Shown here in pieces: positions 1 through 7,895 of a stretch of DNA of 64,000 nucleotides. Both the position numbers and the translations under genes were made by a program. The first letter of the stretch is position 1; each line of letters opens with the position of its first letter. This stretch comes from Denitrobacterium detoxificans (GTDB taxonomy: Bacteria; Actinomycetota; Coriobacteriia; Coriobacteriales; Eggerthellaceae), in assembly GCF_001643775.1 (NCBI RefSeq), contig NZ_CP011402.1, forward strand, positions 1,582,432 through 1,646,431, in the 5' to 3' direction. The notes under the pieces were generated by a model. It ran no database searches, was not told the origin of the DNA, and was given only the letters and a program-made list of their open reading frames with translations.

Positions 1-1428
1 CTTCACGGCCTTCTCGTTCAGCTCACCGGAAACGCCCGTGATCTCCTCGACCGTATCCCAGTCGTACTGGCTGGTAAGGTCATGGAAACCATCCCAAACG
101 GTGCGGCACTTGTAGGTATTGCCGTCACGCAAGGTCACTTCGACGACACCGGGGAACAGCGCGGGCTTCTTGGGCAGGCCAGCGGGGTTGGTGGTTGCAC
201 CCTTCTCGTTACCAGCATCCCAGTAGGAATCGAACTGGCTGTCGGCAGGGTCGCACCACACGCTGGGATCGGGCAGCCAGCCATCGGCCACCAGGCCCGT
301 AAGAGGATGCGAGATGAAGGAGCCCGTGATGGGAACCTTGTGGGTCTCGCCTTCCCACTTGCCCTCTTCAGCATCCCAGTAGGTAAGGCGGTTGTTGTTT
401 TCGTCCCACACCATGAAGCGGGAGTACTTGCCGCCTTCCTTGATGTCGGCTTCGGTGATGAGCTTCGTGCGCATATCGATGCCGCCGTTGCCTTCCACCA
501 GCCAGCCATCAGTGAGCCAGGGCTTGTCATCGCAGTACAGGAACGGGGCGTTGCTCCAGCGACGCACCATGGTGTCGTCGTAGGCCTCGTTTTCGATGAT
601 CCAGTTGAACCAGCCCAGGGCCAGTGCGCCGTCGGTGCCGGGACGCAGGGGCAACCACACATCGGCTTCCTTGCCCAGCGGCGTGACGCGGGGGTCGACG
701 TCGATATGATACTTCGCGTGAGGCGCGACGTCGGAAATGGTACGGTTCGTGGTGTCGTAGTTGGAATACTCGACTGCGGTGCCCCACTGCAGGTACACCT
801 TCGGCTCGGCTTCCACTTCCATCCAGGGCGAACCCATTTCGTCGGTCATGATGCCGCCCCAGTGACGCGGACCCTTGCACACCTGATATGCCAGATGCGC
901 GTTCGGGGTGCCAAAGAGCTGCTTCATACCCTGGTAAGGGCCAAGCGACCACACGCGCGACGTGCCGCACATCACGAAGATGCTCTGACCGCCGTACTTG
1001 TCGACGCATTCACCCAGACCCGCACCGGCCAGCTCGAACGCTTCGTCGAGCGTGATGCGCACCCAACCGGGATCGTCGGAACCCTTGGGGTTGGTACGCT
1101 TGACCGGGTAGCGGAGTCGATCGGGGTGATACGCCGCTTGCATGGAAGACTGCGACTTTGCGCAACAATGACCGCGGCTTTGCGGTGCACTCTCGTCTCC
1201 CTCGACCTTTATGGCTTTGCCATCCTGCACGGTAACCCACACACCGCACTCGACCTTACCGCACGCACGGCAGCATGTACGTACATGCTTCAGTTCGCCG
1301 GTAGAGGTGTTGGTAGTCTCGGCAAGAGCCTGCATAGGCTCCACAGCCGAAGAACTAAGCGCGGCAGCGGCACCAGTGATTGCCAGCGTCTTCATGAACC
1401 CACGACGCGACATGGTGAGCTGTGCCAT
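1..1428 (-). CDS. Tat-exported molybdopterin oxidoreductase, catalytic subunit (partial, runs off left edge)
   Basis: The reading frame is open from ATG 1428 to the window edge (476 codons). The start is set by AAAGGTGGGG about 7 nt upstream. Residues 1-37 form a twin-arginine signal (SRRGFMKTLAITG), so the enzyme is probably exported folded with its cofactor. A cysteine cluster of the 4Fe-4S type follows (TCCRACGKVECGVW, then GHCCAK), and then motifs typical of the DMSO-reductase superfamily, such as CGTSRVWSLGP, YSNYDTTNRT and IDVDPRVTPLGKEADVWLPLRPGTDG. The third Cys spacing (C-x2-C-x4-C) is one residue longer than the usual C-x2-C-x3-C. The substrate cannot be told from this part. The divergent LuxR gene at 1801 is the likely regulator. 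Electron-transfer partner genes may lie beyond the left edge. Confidence 0.92.
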   Translation of the reverse strand, partial: MAQLTMSRRGFMKTLAITGAAAALSSSAVEPMQALAETTNTSTGELKHVRTCCRACGKVECGVWVTVQDGKAIKVEGDESAPQSRGHCCAKSQSSMQAAYHPDRLRYPVKRTNPKGSDDPGWVRITLDEAFELAGAGLGECVDKYGGQSIFVMCGTSRVWSLGPYQGMKQLFGTPNAHLAYQVCKGPRHWGGIMTDEMGSPWMEVEAEPKVYLQWGTAVEYSNYDTTNRTISDVAPHAKYHIDVDPRVTPLGKEADVWLPLRPGTDGALALGWFNWIIENEAYDDTMVRRWSNAPFLYCDDKPWLTDGWLVEGNGGIDMRTKLITEADIKEGGKYSRFMVWDENNNRLTYWDAEEGKWEGETHKVPITGSFISHPLTGLVADGWLPDPSVWCDPADSQFDSYWDAGNEKGATTNPAGLPKKPALFPGVVEVTLRDGNTYKCRTVWDGFHDLTSQYDWDTVEEITGVSGELNEKAVK

Positions 1429-1618
1429 TAGATCCCCACCTTTCTCTCTCTTCGCTTTCCGTCTGCTTGCTTCCTAAAACGAAGACCGCGCCCGCGTCCA
1501 ACCACTCCCCTAGTCGGCTTCCCCGAAGGCATGGGCGTTCCCTTTAGGCTGATTCAAACTGTACGAAGATGAGATGGGTGGGCATCGTAGCACCCCCATG
1601 ATTTAGACCGCTGACAGT

Positions 1619-1637
1619 ATCATATTAGTCATATGAT
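1619..1637. promoter_or_regulatory. Inverted repeat, candidate operator
   Basis: ATCATAT-TAGTC-ATATGAT is a perfect 7-bp inverted repeat with a 5-nt spacer. Its core CATATTA..CATATG recurs at 6317-6334, in another divergent control region of this window. Binding by the adjacent LuxR protein is inference. Confidence 0.45.
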
Positions 1638-1644
1638 TTATGCG

Positions 1645-1658
1645 TTTACCCAGGTAAA
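1645..1658. promoter_or_regulatory. Palindrome TTTACC-CA-GGTAAA, candidate operator
   Basis: A perfect 6-bp inverted repeat with a 2-nt centre, about 37 nt upstream of the extended -10 of the LuxR gene. Its position fits an activator or autoregulation site. Confidence 0.4.
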
Positions 1659-1694
1659 GGCTATATTAGCCATCTGCTACACCACCTAGACTAA

Positions 1695-1703
1695 TGCTAG
1701 AAT
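1695..1703 (+). promoter_or_regulatory. Extended -10 promoter of LuxR gene
   Basis: TGCTAGAAT matches an extended -10 (TGn-TAnAAT). No good -35 is visible. Transcription would start near 1711, which leaves no room for the earliest ATG (1717) and supports GTG 1801 as the translation start. Confidence 0.45.
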
Positions 1704-1800
1704 AGCCCAAGGGCGTTTGGGGCCCATGGCGCAGGGGACGAGGTGCGCCAGCACGCGCAAGGACAACAAGGGGACAGCGCGTAGGGAGGAGATGGCAGCT

Positions 1801-3465
1801 GTGAAGCTACCGAACATTACGGTGGAATTCCGCGAAGAGGAGAGCTGCGCCCTGGGGCGCATTTCTATTACGCTCATCTTGGGCATGGCCGCCCACATAG
1901 CGTGGATGTACCTATTCATCTTCAATGGGCCGCGCTTCTTCTTCCCCAATTTGGAAGAACCCGGCAAGCTATTCTTCATCAGCTCTCTCATAACGTTCGC
2001 GATAGTGCTGCTGAGCTATGGAATCTTCCTTAAGCGGGCACGCGCCCTATTCAAAACGCTCGAGCAGCGCCGACGCAATCGTGGCATCGCCGCCTTTCTG
2101 GTATTCGCATCGATGGTGCTCATGCTGTTCGCAAATGCCACGGGCTTTGCGCCGTACACCCTATCACTCGTAGCGGGCATAACTTCCGGCATAGGCTCGG
2201 CAGCTCTGCTCATGAGCTATGGCGTATCGTCATCCGTGTGCGATTTGCCCACCATAACCATCAGCGTATCGGTGTCCCTGTTTATCGCCATGGTTGCCTT
2301 CGTGCTGGTTACGAAGATCGGAAACGCGTATCCAGTGATATGCATCCTCTTCACGCTGCTCATGCCCCTCGCAGAAGTAATGTGTCTGAAGAGATGTTCG
2401 CACAACCTGGTAGACCGACTAGAATTCAACGACCTCACCACACCCGTGCACACCATTCCCTTCGCAACGCACGTATGCCTGCCCAGCATTGCGTTCGGCA
2501 TCATCCTGGGAATCACGCGCGCACGCGTGGCGCACGTGCCCTACGACCCCGCCGAATACAACGACATCATCATGTTTGCCCTCATGGCAGCACTCTTTGC
2601 CCTTGCCGTAATGCTAGGGTCGATGCTATTCCAGCGCAAGAACAATAACTTCTCGTTCCGCACGATGTTGCCCGTAAGCGCCCTCTTGCTGGCGCTATTG
2701 GTCATCCCCGCATGCAACCAGATGCCATACGTAACGTTCTTCGTATTCGGCGCCTACATCATGATGGAAGGCTGCATGTGGATCTTCTATTCCGACATAT
2801 CGCAGACCTACCGCGTCAGCGCATTCACCGTTTTCGGATTTGGGCGTGGAAGCCTAGCGCTCGGCGCGCTCACGTCGTATCTGCTCGAGATAAACAACGT
2901 ACCCGTATACGACTCCATGAACAACGTAGCCGCATTCATTGCATTCGCATTCGTCCTGTTCTCGTTTGGGCGCTCGCTGCTGCCCACCAACGCGGAACTG
3001 CGCGATACCCTGAAGCGCGGACGCATGTGTCCCGCTCTCATTTCGGCTGACGAACTCGCGCTCCACGAGGTGGTGAACATGAGCCGTCAAACGATGCGCG
3101 CCATAGACGATGCGCAGGCAAACGCGCTCAAAGCAGGCAAGGCAGAAGGCGGAGAAGAGCATCCGGAGGACAAGACCGGCGCAACCCCGAAACCCTCTAC
3201 CGCAACCGCGCACGATGGCGTTCACAAGCAGGGCATCTTCAAGCGCAAGTGCTCGCTCGTCGCCGAAACGTACCTGCTCTCGCGCAAGGAGACCGAAGTG
3301 CTCTTCCTGCTGGCCAAGGGACACAATAGCGCAGCCATCCAGGAACGCCTGTACATCAGCGCTGGCACGGCCAACACGCACATGCGCCACATCTATCGCA
3401 AGCTCAACGTGCATAGCCAGCAAGAGCTCATGACGCTCGTGGAAAGTACCTGGGTAGAGGAATAA
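1801..3465 (+). CDS. LuxR-family regulator with MFS-like membrane sensor domain
   Basis: I chose GTG 1801 because AGGAG lies 9 nt upstream. ATG 1792 would touch that SD, and ATG 1717 has none and sits almost at the predicted transcript start. The protein (554 aa) has roughly 12 hydrophobic segments in residues 15-400, a charged linker, and a C-terminal LuxR/GerE helix-turn-helix (LSRKETEVLFLLAKGHNSAAI..ANTHMRHIYRKLNVHSQQEL). This architecture is common in Eggerthellaceae, usually beside a reductase gene. Here the neighbour is the divergent molybdoenzyme. It probably senses a membrane or periplasmic signal and controls that enzyme. The ligand is unknown. Confidence 0.9.
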   Translation: MKLPNITVEFREEESCALGRISITLILGMAAHIAWMYLFIFNGPRFFFPNLEEPGKLFFISSLITFAIVLLSYGIFLKRARALFKTLEQRRRNRGIAAFLVFASMVLMLFANATGFAPYTLSLVAGITSGIGSAALLMSYGVSSSVCDLPTITISVSVSLFIAMVAFVLVTKIGNAYPVICILFTLLMPLAEVMCLKRCSHNLVDRLEFNDLTTPVHTIPFATHVCLPSIAFGIILGITRARVAHVPYDPAEYNDIIMFALMAALFALAVMLGSMLFQRKNNNFSFRTMLPVSALLLALLVIPACNQMPYVTFFVFGAYIMMEGCMWIFYSDISQTYRVSAFTVFGFGRGSLALGALTSYLLEINNVPVYDSMNNVAAFIAFAFVLFSFGRSLLPTNAELRDTLKRGRMCPALISADELALHEVVNMSRQTMRAIDDAQANALKAGKAEGGEEHPEDKTGATPKPSTATAHDGVHKQGIFKRKCSLVAETYLLSRKETEVLFLLAKGHNSAAIQERLYISAGTANTHMRHIYRKLNVHSQQELMTLVESTWVEE

Positions 3466-3512
3466 ACCCGCACCCTGGACGCCTCACGCTTCCTTAGCTG
3501 GACGTCTTCCGG

Positions 3513-3713
3513 GGCGGAGCGGGGATGCCCTCGCGGGACATCGCTTTCGGGTTCTACGTTGCGTAAAGCCCACTGGGCTTTACGCTAACTTGAACCCTTC
3601 GCTGCTTCATGTTTTCACTTGGATTTTTCGCATACGGCGAAAAATCTGGCCCAGCTGAGCTGGGCCTTGGTGAATGTTTTCAGAATGTCCCGCGAGGGCA
3701 TCCCCGCTCCGCC
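3513..3713 (+). repeat. Structured fold-back element A (first of six)
   Basis: The ends form a perfect 28-nt inverted repeat (3513-3540 with 3686-3713). Inside are a hairpin with stem GCGTAAAGCCCA/TGGGCTTTACGC enclosed by GGGTT/AACCC, the junction TTCATGTTTTCACTTG, a hairpin GATTTTTCGC/GGCGAAAAATC, a hairpin GGCCCAGCTgAGCTGGGCC, and the tail GAATGTTTTCAGAATG. The junction and tail match those of the elements at 18035, 18651, 23990 and 24461, although the stems differ. It pairs in convergent orientation with the element at 4787. No protein is encoded. Confidence 0.75.
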
Positions 3714-3911
3714 TTGGCAGGCGGTCGGAGGGACGGGTCGCGAGCTGGCCCGCCCAGGATGCGTGTTGGAGTAGCAAGCCTTGGGGCCGGTCGAGGGGTT
3801 TACGGAATCCCGTGTGGGTGCCTGCTCCGCTTTGGCAGGCGGTCGCCGTTGCGGGTTGGGGCTCGCCTGCCCAGGGTGCGTGTTGGAGTAGCGAGCCGTA
3901 GGGCCAGTCGG
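3706..3911. repeat. Imperfect tandem duplication, period about 118 bp
   Basis: GCTCCGCCTTGGCAGGCGGTCG at 3706 recurs with one change at 3824, and GTGTTGGAGTAGCAAGCC at 3763 recurs as GTGTTGGAGTAGCGAGCC at 3880. The unit begins inside the right arm of element A, so the duplication arose beside or after it. No gene is seen in 3714-3977. Confidence 0.6.
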
Positions 3912-3977
3912 GAAAGACAAACCGTTTGGCCGATTGGGAACGATTGGCGCCTTCGGCGGGACGACAATAGTGATCTA

Positions 3978-4391
3978 TTACATGGTGGCGGAGCCAATAA
4001 CGAAGAGAACGAATCCCAGAAGAATCATGGCGATACCGATAATGAGGACGATCGTATAGGGCTTGTTCGAGCCGTAATGAAATGGCTGAGCATCCTTGGG
4101 CTTTTTGGGGTTGTACCAGATGGTGCACGTATCCCCCACGTTATGCGCTTCCTTACTGATGATCGTCGAGGTAATACGGTACTCAACGTCTTGCACCGCA
4201 TACGAGTAAACATACGAATGGCTCACGTTGCCCTGGGAATTGCGATGCCTACGAATATCCACCAGCGTACCCTGCACCTGCTCTGAGCAGCGCTTATTCT
4301 TCCGCTTATTAATGGGATAACAAATAACGAAGATGATGCCCAAGAGAAATAGCGCGAACCCAGCCACAAACATCATGCACCCCCAAGCCAC
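3978..4391 (-). CDS. DUF3592-like small membrane protein
   Basis: The product is 137 aa. One hydrophobic helix spans residues 5-26 and a second residues 112-133. Between them is a soluble beta-rich part with VQGTLVDIRRHRNSQG, SYVYSYAVQDVEYR and GDTCTIWYNPKKPKDAQP. This resembles the DUF3592 layout, in which two membrane helices flank a small domain containing a Y-x-V..G..Y pattern and a G-x-x-V/C-x-I/V-x-Y-x-P motif. No function is established for this family. It is the only gene between fold-back elements A and B and has no close neighbours. An internal ATG at 4376 is an alternative start. Confidence 0.75.
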   Translation of the reverse strand: MAWGCMMFVAGFALFLLGIIFVICYPINKRKNKRCSEQVQGTLVDIRRHRNSQGNVSHSYVYSYAVQDVEYRITSTIISKEAHNVGDTCTIWYNPKKPKDAQPFHYGSNKPYTIVLIIGIAMILLGFVLFVIGSATM

Positions 4392-4445
4392 AGCCCTGCA
4401 CTTGCAGTTCTATTATACGTCTCACAACCCAATCAGAACCACACT

Positions 4446-4467
4446 GCGAAGAGCGCAGCGAATTCGC
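4446..4467 (+). repeat. Mini-hairpin H1 with conserved loop
   Basis: Stem GCGAA/TTCGC closes the 12-nt loop GAGCGCAGCGAA. First of four similar hairpins in 230 nt; the loop is conserved and the stem differs in each. Confidence 0.65.
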
Positions 4468-4507
4468 CCGAGGAGCCACGACCAGTCCCCCAGCCCCGGC
4501 CGTAACG

Positions 4508-4531
4508 GCCGAAGAGCGAAGCGATTTCGGC
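4508..4531 (+). repeat. Mini-hairpin H2 with conserved loop
   Basis: Stem GCCGAA/TTCGGC closes the loop GAGCGAAGCGAT. Compared with H1 and H4 both stem arms differ and still pair. Confidence 0.7.
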
Positions 4532-4569
4532 GCAGGAACTCACGACCCGAACCCAACAAAGGCAGCCCC

Positions 4570-4595
4570 GGCCAGACAGCGAAGCGCATCTGGCC
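4570..4595 (+). repeat. Mini-hairpin H3 with conserved loop
   Basis: Stem GGCCAGA/TCTGGCC closes the loop CAGCGAAGCGCA. This is a third unrelated stem around nearly the same loop. Confidence 0.7.
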
Positions 4596-4652
4596 GCCAG
4601 GTCGAACACGTCCCCAACCTGGAACAATCGCGCGAGCACTCTCCCACGCGCC

Positions 4653-4678
4653 CGCCGGAGAGCGAAGCGAATCCGGCG
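4653..4678 (+). repeat. Mini-hairpin H4 with conserved loop
   Basis: Stem CGCCGGA/TCCGGCG closes the loop GAGCGAAGCGAA. This is the fullest match to the family consensus. The rest of 4392-4786 holds no gene. Confidence 0.7.
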
Positions 4679-4786
4679 CCGACGAGTTTCAACCCGGAAC
4701 TCCCCACGGGTCCCGGCCGGTTAGCTATCAGGAGCACTGACCTCCCCGAACGATAGCCAATCGGGGTCGTGGGCCGCAACTTCGGG

Positions 4787-4979
4787 CCCGCGGGGTGTCC
4801 CCTGCGGGGGCATTCTGAAAGCAATCCCCTAGCCCAGCTTAGCTGGGCGCCGATTTTTTCGCCGTAGCGAAAAAATCCAAGTAAGCGCATGAAGCAGCGA
4901 AGGGTTGGAGCCCCGACAGCCCAGTGGGCTGTCGGGGCTCCAACCCGAAAGCGATGCCCCGCAGGGGACATCCCGCGGG
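4787..4979 (-). repeat. Structured fold-back element B (minus orientation)
   Basis: The near-perfect terminal inverted repeat (4787-4813 with 4954-4979) has the CCCGCGGG..GTCCCCTGCGGGG type. Read on the minus strand it follows element A: ATCGCTTTCGGGTT, a long hairpin GGAGCCCCGACAGCCCA/TGGGCTGTCGGGGCTCC, TTCGCTGCTTCATGCGCTTA, hairpins ATTTTTTCGC/GCGAAAAAAT and GCCCAGCT/AGCTGGGC, then GCTTTCAGAATG. It forms a convergent pair with element A around the DUF3592-like gene. Confidence 0.75.
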
Positions 4980-5015
4980 ACCCCAATAATCCCCCAGCCC
5001 AAACCCCAAGCAAGG

Positions 5016-6206
5016 TTATCGTTCGTACACCTGGTCAGTGTTCATGAAGAGCTCGGCCTTATGCCAGATGGTATGCGCCGTGCCCTCCTTCACGGCGCGC
5101 GGCGTCATGGTATAGCGATCGGTCATGCCGGCAAGCATGTCGCGCGCGAAGACCTCCTCGGAAATGGTGAGCGCACCCGTGGGGCAAATCGCAGAACACG
5201 TACGACACTTCACGCAGTCGCCCGGGTAATGATCCACGCCGAAGGTGCCATCCTCGTCGACGAAGCGAGCAAGCGCACCCGTAGGGCAAAACGTCGAGCA
5301 CATCTGGCACGATGAACACGTATCGGTATCGATAATCACATGCCCCCACAAACGCGTATCGATCATCACGTCTTCGGGCTCACCCAACGTAGCGAGGGAG
5401 TTCAGCAAGGCCTCACGGCGATCGGGCAGAAAATGAGGCAACGTGCCATCATCCATGACCTTCGTATAGCGCGGTTCTTCCGGCTTGGGCGTGGCCTTCT
5501 CGCCCAGCGCATCACGTACCGCGTAGTCCACGGCAATCGCGCCCATACGCGCACCCTCGCGCTTCGACGACTCGAAGAACGCGCGCTTGCCCTTGTCATA
5601 GCCATCATCTTTGGCACGCGTGCATTTCGGCAGCTTATCGGCTAGGCGAATGTCCGCCGACGCACCCCAGGCCTCCAACAGCTGGCGTTCGGTATCGCAC
5701 ACGCGCTGCACCATCTCAAAGCCCGTGGCATGCGCGCATGACTCGCACGCACCGCGCACGAGCACGATGCTCTTCGCCCCCTGGGCAACCAGCTCGGTAA
5801 GCGCCGATTCCTCGACGCGCCCCAGGCATTCCACGCGAACGACCGCATCGCGATCGACCAAATCACCCACACGTTCAAGCAGCGTTCCACACGCCACCGT
5901 AACGATGCCATCGCACGCGCCTGCAACCGCAAGACACTGATTCATGAACTCCGCGTCGTTGGGATGATGCGCCTCGAGCGCGCACGTGGGACATATGGTC
6001 GCACACGTGCCGCATCCAATACAACGCTCGGGCGAAACCGTAAGCTCTTCCCCATCGAAATGAATGCACCCCGTGGTGCAAACGCTCGCGCACCGCAAGC
6101 AGTCGGCATTGCGATTGCGAACCTGAACGCACCGTTCGCGATGAACGGTAATGAACGAGCTTTCAAGCTCTTCGATCAAGTTGACCATGGAAGCGATCTT
6201 CGGCAT
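5016..6206 (-). CDS. Polyferredoxin with MvhD-like central domain
   Basis: The start ATG 6206 is supported by AGGTGGGGAAT just upstream, the same SD style as the reductase at 1428. The product (396 aa) has two N-terminal Fe-S clusters (CLRCASVCTTGC, CIGCGTCATICP), a central part with CGTLLERVGD..VRVECLGRVEESAL and VLVRGACESCAHATG, and two C-terminal 4Fe-4S motifs (CSSCQMCSTFCPTGAL, CVKCRTCSAICPTGAL). The central part recalls the MvhD/HdrA-associated hydrogenase iron-sulfur subunit. No export signal is seen, so it likely passes electrons in the cytoplasm. It is divergent from the 6417-11153 operon and probably co-regulated with it. The exact partner is unknown. Confidence 0.85.
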   Translation of the reverse strand: MPKIASMVNLIEELESSFITVHRERCVQVRNRNADCLRCASVCTTGCIHFDGEELTVSPERCIGCGTCATICPTCALEAHHPNDAEFMNQCLAVAGACDGIVTVACGTLLERVGDLVDRDAVVRVECLGRVEESALTELVAQGAKSIVLVRGACESCAHATGFEMVQRVCDTERQLLEAWGASADIRLADKLPKCTRAKDDGYDKGKRAFFESSKREGARMGAIAVDYAVRDALGEKATPKPEEPRYTKVMDDGTLPHFLPDRREALLNSLATLGEPEDVMIDTRLWGHVIIDTDTCSSCQMCSTFCPTGALARFVDEDGTFGVDHYPGDCVKCRTCSAICPTGALTISEEVFARDMLAGMTDRYTMTPRAVKEGTAHTIWHKAELFMNTDQVYER

Positions 6207-6316
6207 ATTCCCCACCTGCCATATTCGTGTCACCTTGCAGATACACCCACGTTTGACCTGCAATTTCTCGTCTAAAGGCATTCTATTTCGCTTTTCATAT
6301 CCCAAATCATAGAGGC

Positions 6317-6334
6317 CATATTATTTGCCATATG
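6317..6334. promoter_or_regulatory. CATATTA..CATATG palindromic site in divergent promoter
   Basis: CATATTATTTGCCATATG is close to CATATTAGTCATATG at 1621-1635 and lies in the gap between the polyferredoxin and the 6417 operon. A wider TTTCATAT..ATATGAAA inverted repeat (about 6293-6337) encloses it. It is a candidate binding site for a shared respiratory regulator. Confidence 0.45.
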
Positions 6335-6416
6335 AAAGGGATTCCTATACTTGCCCCCGATGGACGGGCGCGGCGACGAGAGAGCACCGTGCCATTGGGG
6401 AATCAAAGGAGGAGTC

Positions 6417-7265
6417 ATGGTCATGATTCGACCATCCTTGACCCTTGTGCTCGATTTGGACGAGCGAGCAGCGGGCAAGGAAACCATTCTCGAAATCAAG
6501 CGGAACTACGCATATGTGTGTACGCCCGTGATTCGAACCCATGCGGCGGAAAGCGAGGATGAACCCATGCGCAACACCGCACGCTTCATCATCAATATGG
6601 GCACGTATAAGTACCTGCTTTCCTCCGACGAGGGAGCCGATGACCGCTGGAATGAGATCGTGGAACCCTGGATTGGAAACATGTTCCACAAAGTGGGTAA
6701 CACCATGAAAGTGTTCAACGACCGCCAGCGCAAGATCAAGCTGCCCGAAATCATCTTCGAGCGCGTCAATCTGGAAATGCAGGGCGGCGCCTTCAACGTA
6801 AGCCTGCACACCGACCCCATCAGCTTCATCAATCCCGAGCTCAACGCCCAGGTGGGATTGGCTCGCATGCTTCTCAACGACGGCACGCTCGCAGGAGCCG
6901 TCCAGGTGGAAGCGCCATCCGACGCGTCATGGCAGACCCAGAACGAGAGCGCCTGGAACGCATGGATCGAGGAGCACCCCGAAGCACTCGAGCCCACGCC
7001 CGAGCCAGAACCCGAAACCGAAGGCGAACCAGAAGAACAGCTCACGCGCGAAGAATGGCTCGAACGCGACAAGGAAGCGAAGAGCTACGAGAACACCGCC
7101 GTGCCCGTAACGGATTCCGAATCGCTTCCGCCCATTCCCCACGAAGAGGAAGAGGAGGAGCCCGAGCAATTCGATTTCGACGTGGACTACCACATATGGA
7201 ACGTGACGTTCGAAGACGGCACCACGCGCATCTTCGACGCGAACGAACGATCCTTCGTCGAATAG
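6417..7265 (+). CDS. Unknown protein, first gene of respiratory-maturation operon
   Basis: ATG 6417 follows AAAGGAGG at the ideal distance. I do not recognise this 282-aa protein. Residues 1-165 look folded (TLVLDLDERAAGKETILEIKRNY, RFIINMGTYKYLLSSDEG, FERVNLEMQGGAFNVSLHTDP). Residues about 175-235 are a Pro/Glu-rich linker (EPTPEPEPETEGEPEEQ), and the C-terminus FDVDYHIWNVTFEDGTTRIF is a short beta-rich tail. No signal peptide or membrane helix is seen, so it should be cytosolic. Gaps of 9-38 nt to the following genes through NapH at 11153 indicate one operon, which suggests a role in regulating or assembling the exported redox enzyme. Confidence 0.75.
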   Translation: MVMIRPSLTLVLDLDERAAGKETILEIKRNYAYVCTPVIRTHAAESEDEPMRNTARFIINMGTYKYLLSSDEGADDRWNEIVEPWIGNMFHKVGNTMKVFNDRQRKIKLPEIIFERVNLEMQGGAFNVSLHTDPISFINPELNAQVGLARMLLNDGTLAGAVQVEAPSDASWQTQNESAWNAWIEEHPEALEPTPEPEPETEGEPEEQLTREEWLERDKEAKSYENTAVPVTDSESLPPIPHEEEEEEPEQFDFDVDYHIWNVTFEDGTTRIFDANERSFVE

Positions 7266-7274
7266 CAGGGCATC

Positions 7275-7874
7275 ATGTTGGAATCAGCGCAAAGTCAGGT
7301 AGCAAACGCACCTGAAATCACCTACGTGAAATGGCGCACGCCCGGTGAAGAGCTATCGAGCACCGCGCTCATCGTGGCCCACCTTACGCGCGAGCACATC
7401 TGCCGCCCCCGGCGCATATGCGTGGCCGTGCCAAACCGCACGTGGGCAATACGCATGCGAGAAGTGCTCGACGACATGGATCGCAACACGGTGGGACTGC
7501 ACACCAAGCACGTGAAGATCGCGTATTACAACGCCATCGAAGACAACTACGACTGGCTGTTCCTCATGGGCTGCGTGGATGGCTTCATCCCGCCCGCTCA
7601 GGCATCGGGAACGACCATCCAAACCAACGACGAGGCGCGCGCCGCATGGGGCAACGCATTCAACCACGCCACAAAGCGCGTAATCGCATCGAGTTTTGCG
7701 AAAGCAGATGCCACGTTCGCGAAGGCAGCGGGCATTCAGAGCGACCGCCGAAAAATGGAACACGGGCGCGTCATGGCCATGTGCAAGCCAACGCCCTTCC
7801 TTCGCGACAAGGGGCGTTTCCGTCCCTCCACCGTAGGCGGACAGGCCCTGCTGCGCAGCTTCAACTTGAACTAG
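7275..7874 (+). CDS. SF1-helicase RecA2-like protein lacking the P-loop domain
   Basis: This 199-aa protein starts 9 nt after the previous stop. RRICVAVPNRTWAIRMREVLDD looks like the start of a helicase C-terminal RecA domain, and YDWLFLMGCVDGFIPP resembles motif Va of UvrD-type helicases. The region aligns by eye with the C-terminal half of the P-loop protein at 11372 (SRIAIVGANGVWRATIARVL; FDLVIFGGFVNGFFPS). There is no Walker A or B motif, so it cannot be an ATPase alone. Its place between an unknown gene and a winged-helix-like gene in a respiratory operon is unusual. It could be a decayed paralogue or a dedicated protein-protein module. Confidence 0.65.
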   Translation: MLESAQSQVANAPEITYVKWRTPGEELSSTALIVAHLTREHICRPRRICVAVPNRTWAIRMREVLDDMDRNTVGLHTKHVKIAYYNAIEDNYDWLFLMGCVDGFIPPAQASGTTIQTNDEARAAWGNAFNHATKRVIASSFAKADATFAKAAGIQSDRRKMEHGRVMAMCKPTPFLRDKGRFRPSTVGGQALLRSFNLN

Positions 7875-7895
7875 ACGCATAACGAGGAGTGAGAC

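Larger units (their letters stand above)
1429..1800. promoter_or_regulatory. Divergent control region between reductase and LuxR gene
   Basis: This 372-nt gap has no credible gene. It holds two palindromes (1619-1637 and 1645-1658), an extended -10 for the rightward LuxR gene (1695-1703) and an AT-rich stretch at 1600-1680 that stands out from the GC-rich surroundings. The layout fits a regulator that controls both itself and the divergent reductase. Confidence 0.6.

Noticed and set aside
82-1431. Long plus-strand ORF (449 aa)
   Set aside because: It lies opposite the molybdopterin oxidoreductase, which has a Tat signal, Fe-S cysteines, family motifs and an SD. The plus-strand product shows no recognisable pattern.
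4333-5013. Arg/Pro/Gly-rich ORFs on both strands
   Set aside because: They only cover the hairpin repeats and element B; no SD and no conserved pattern.
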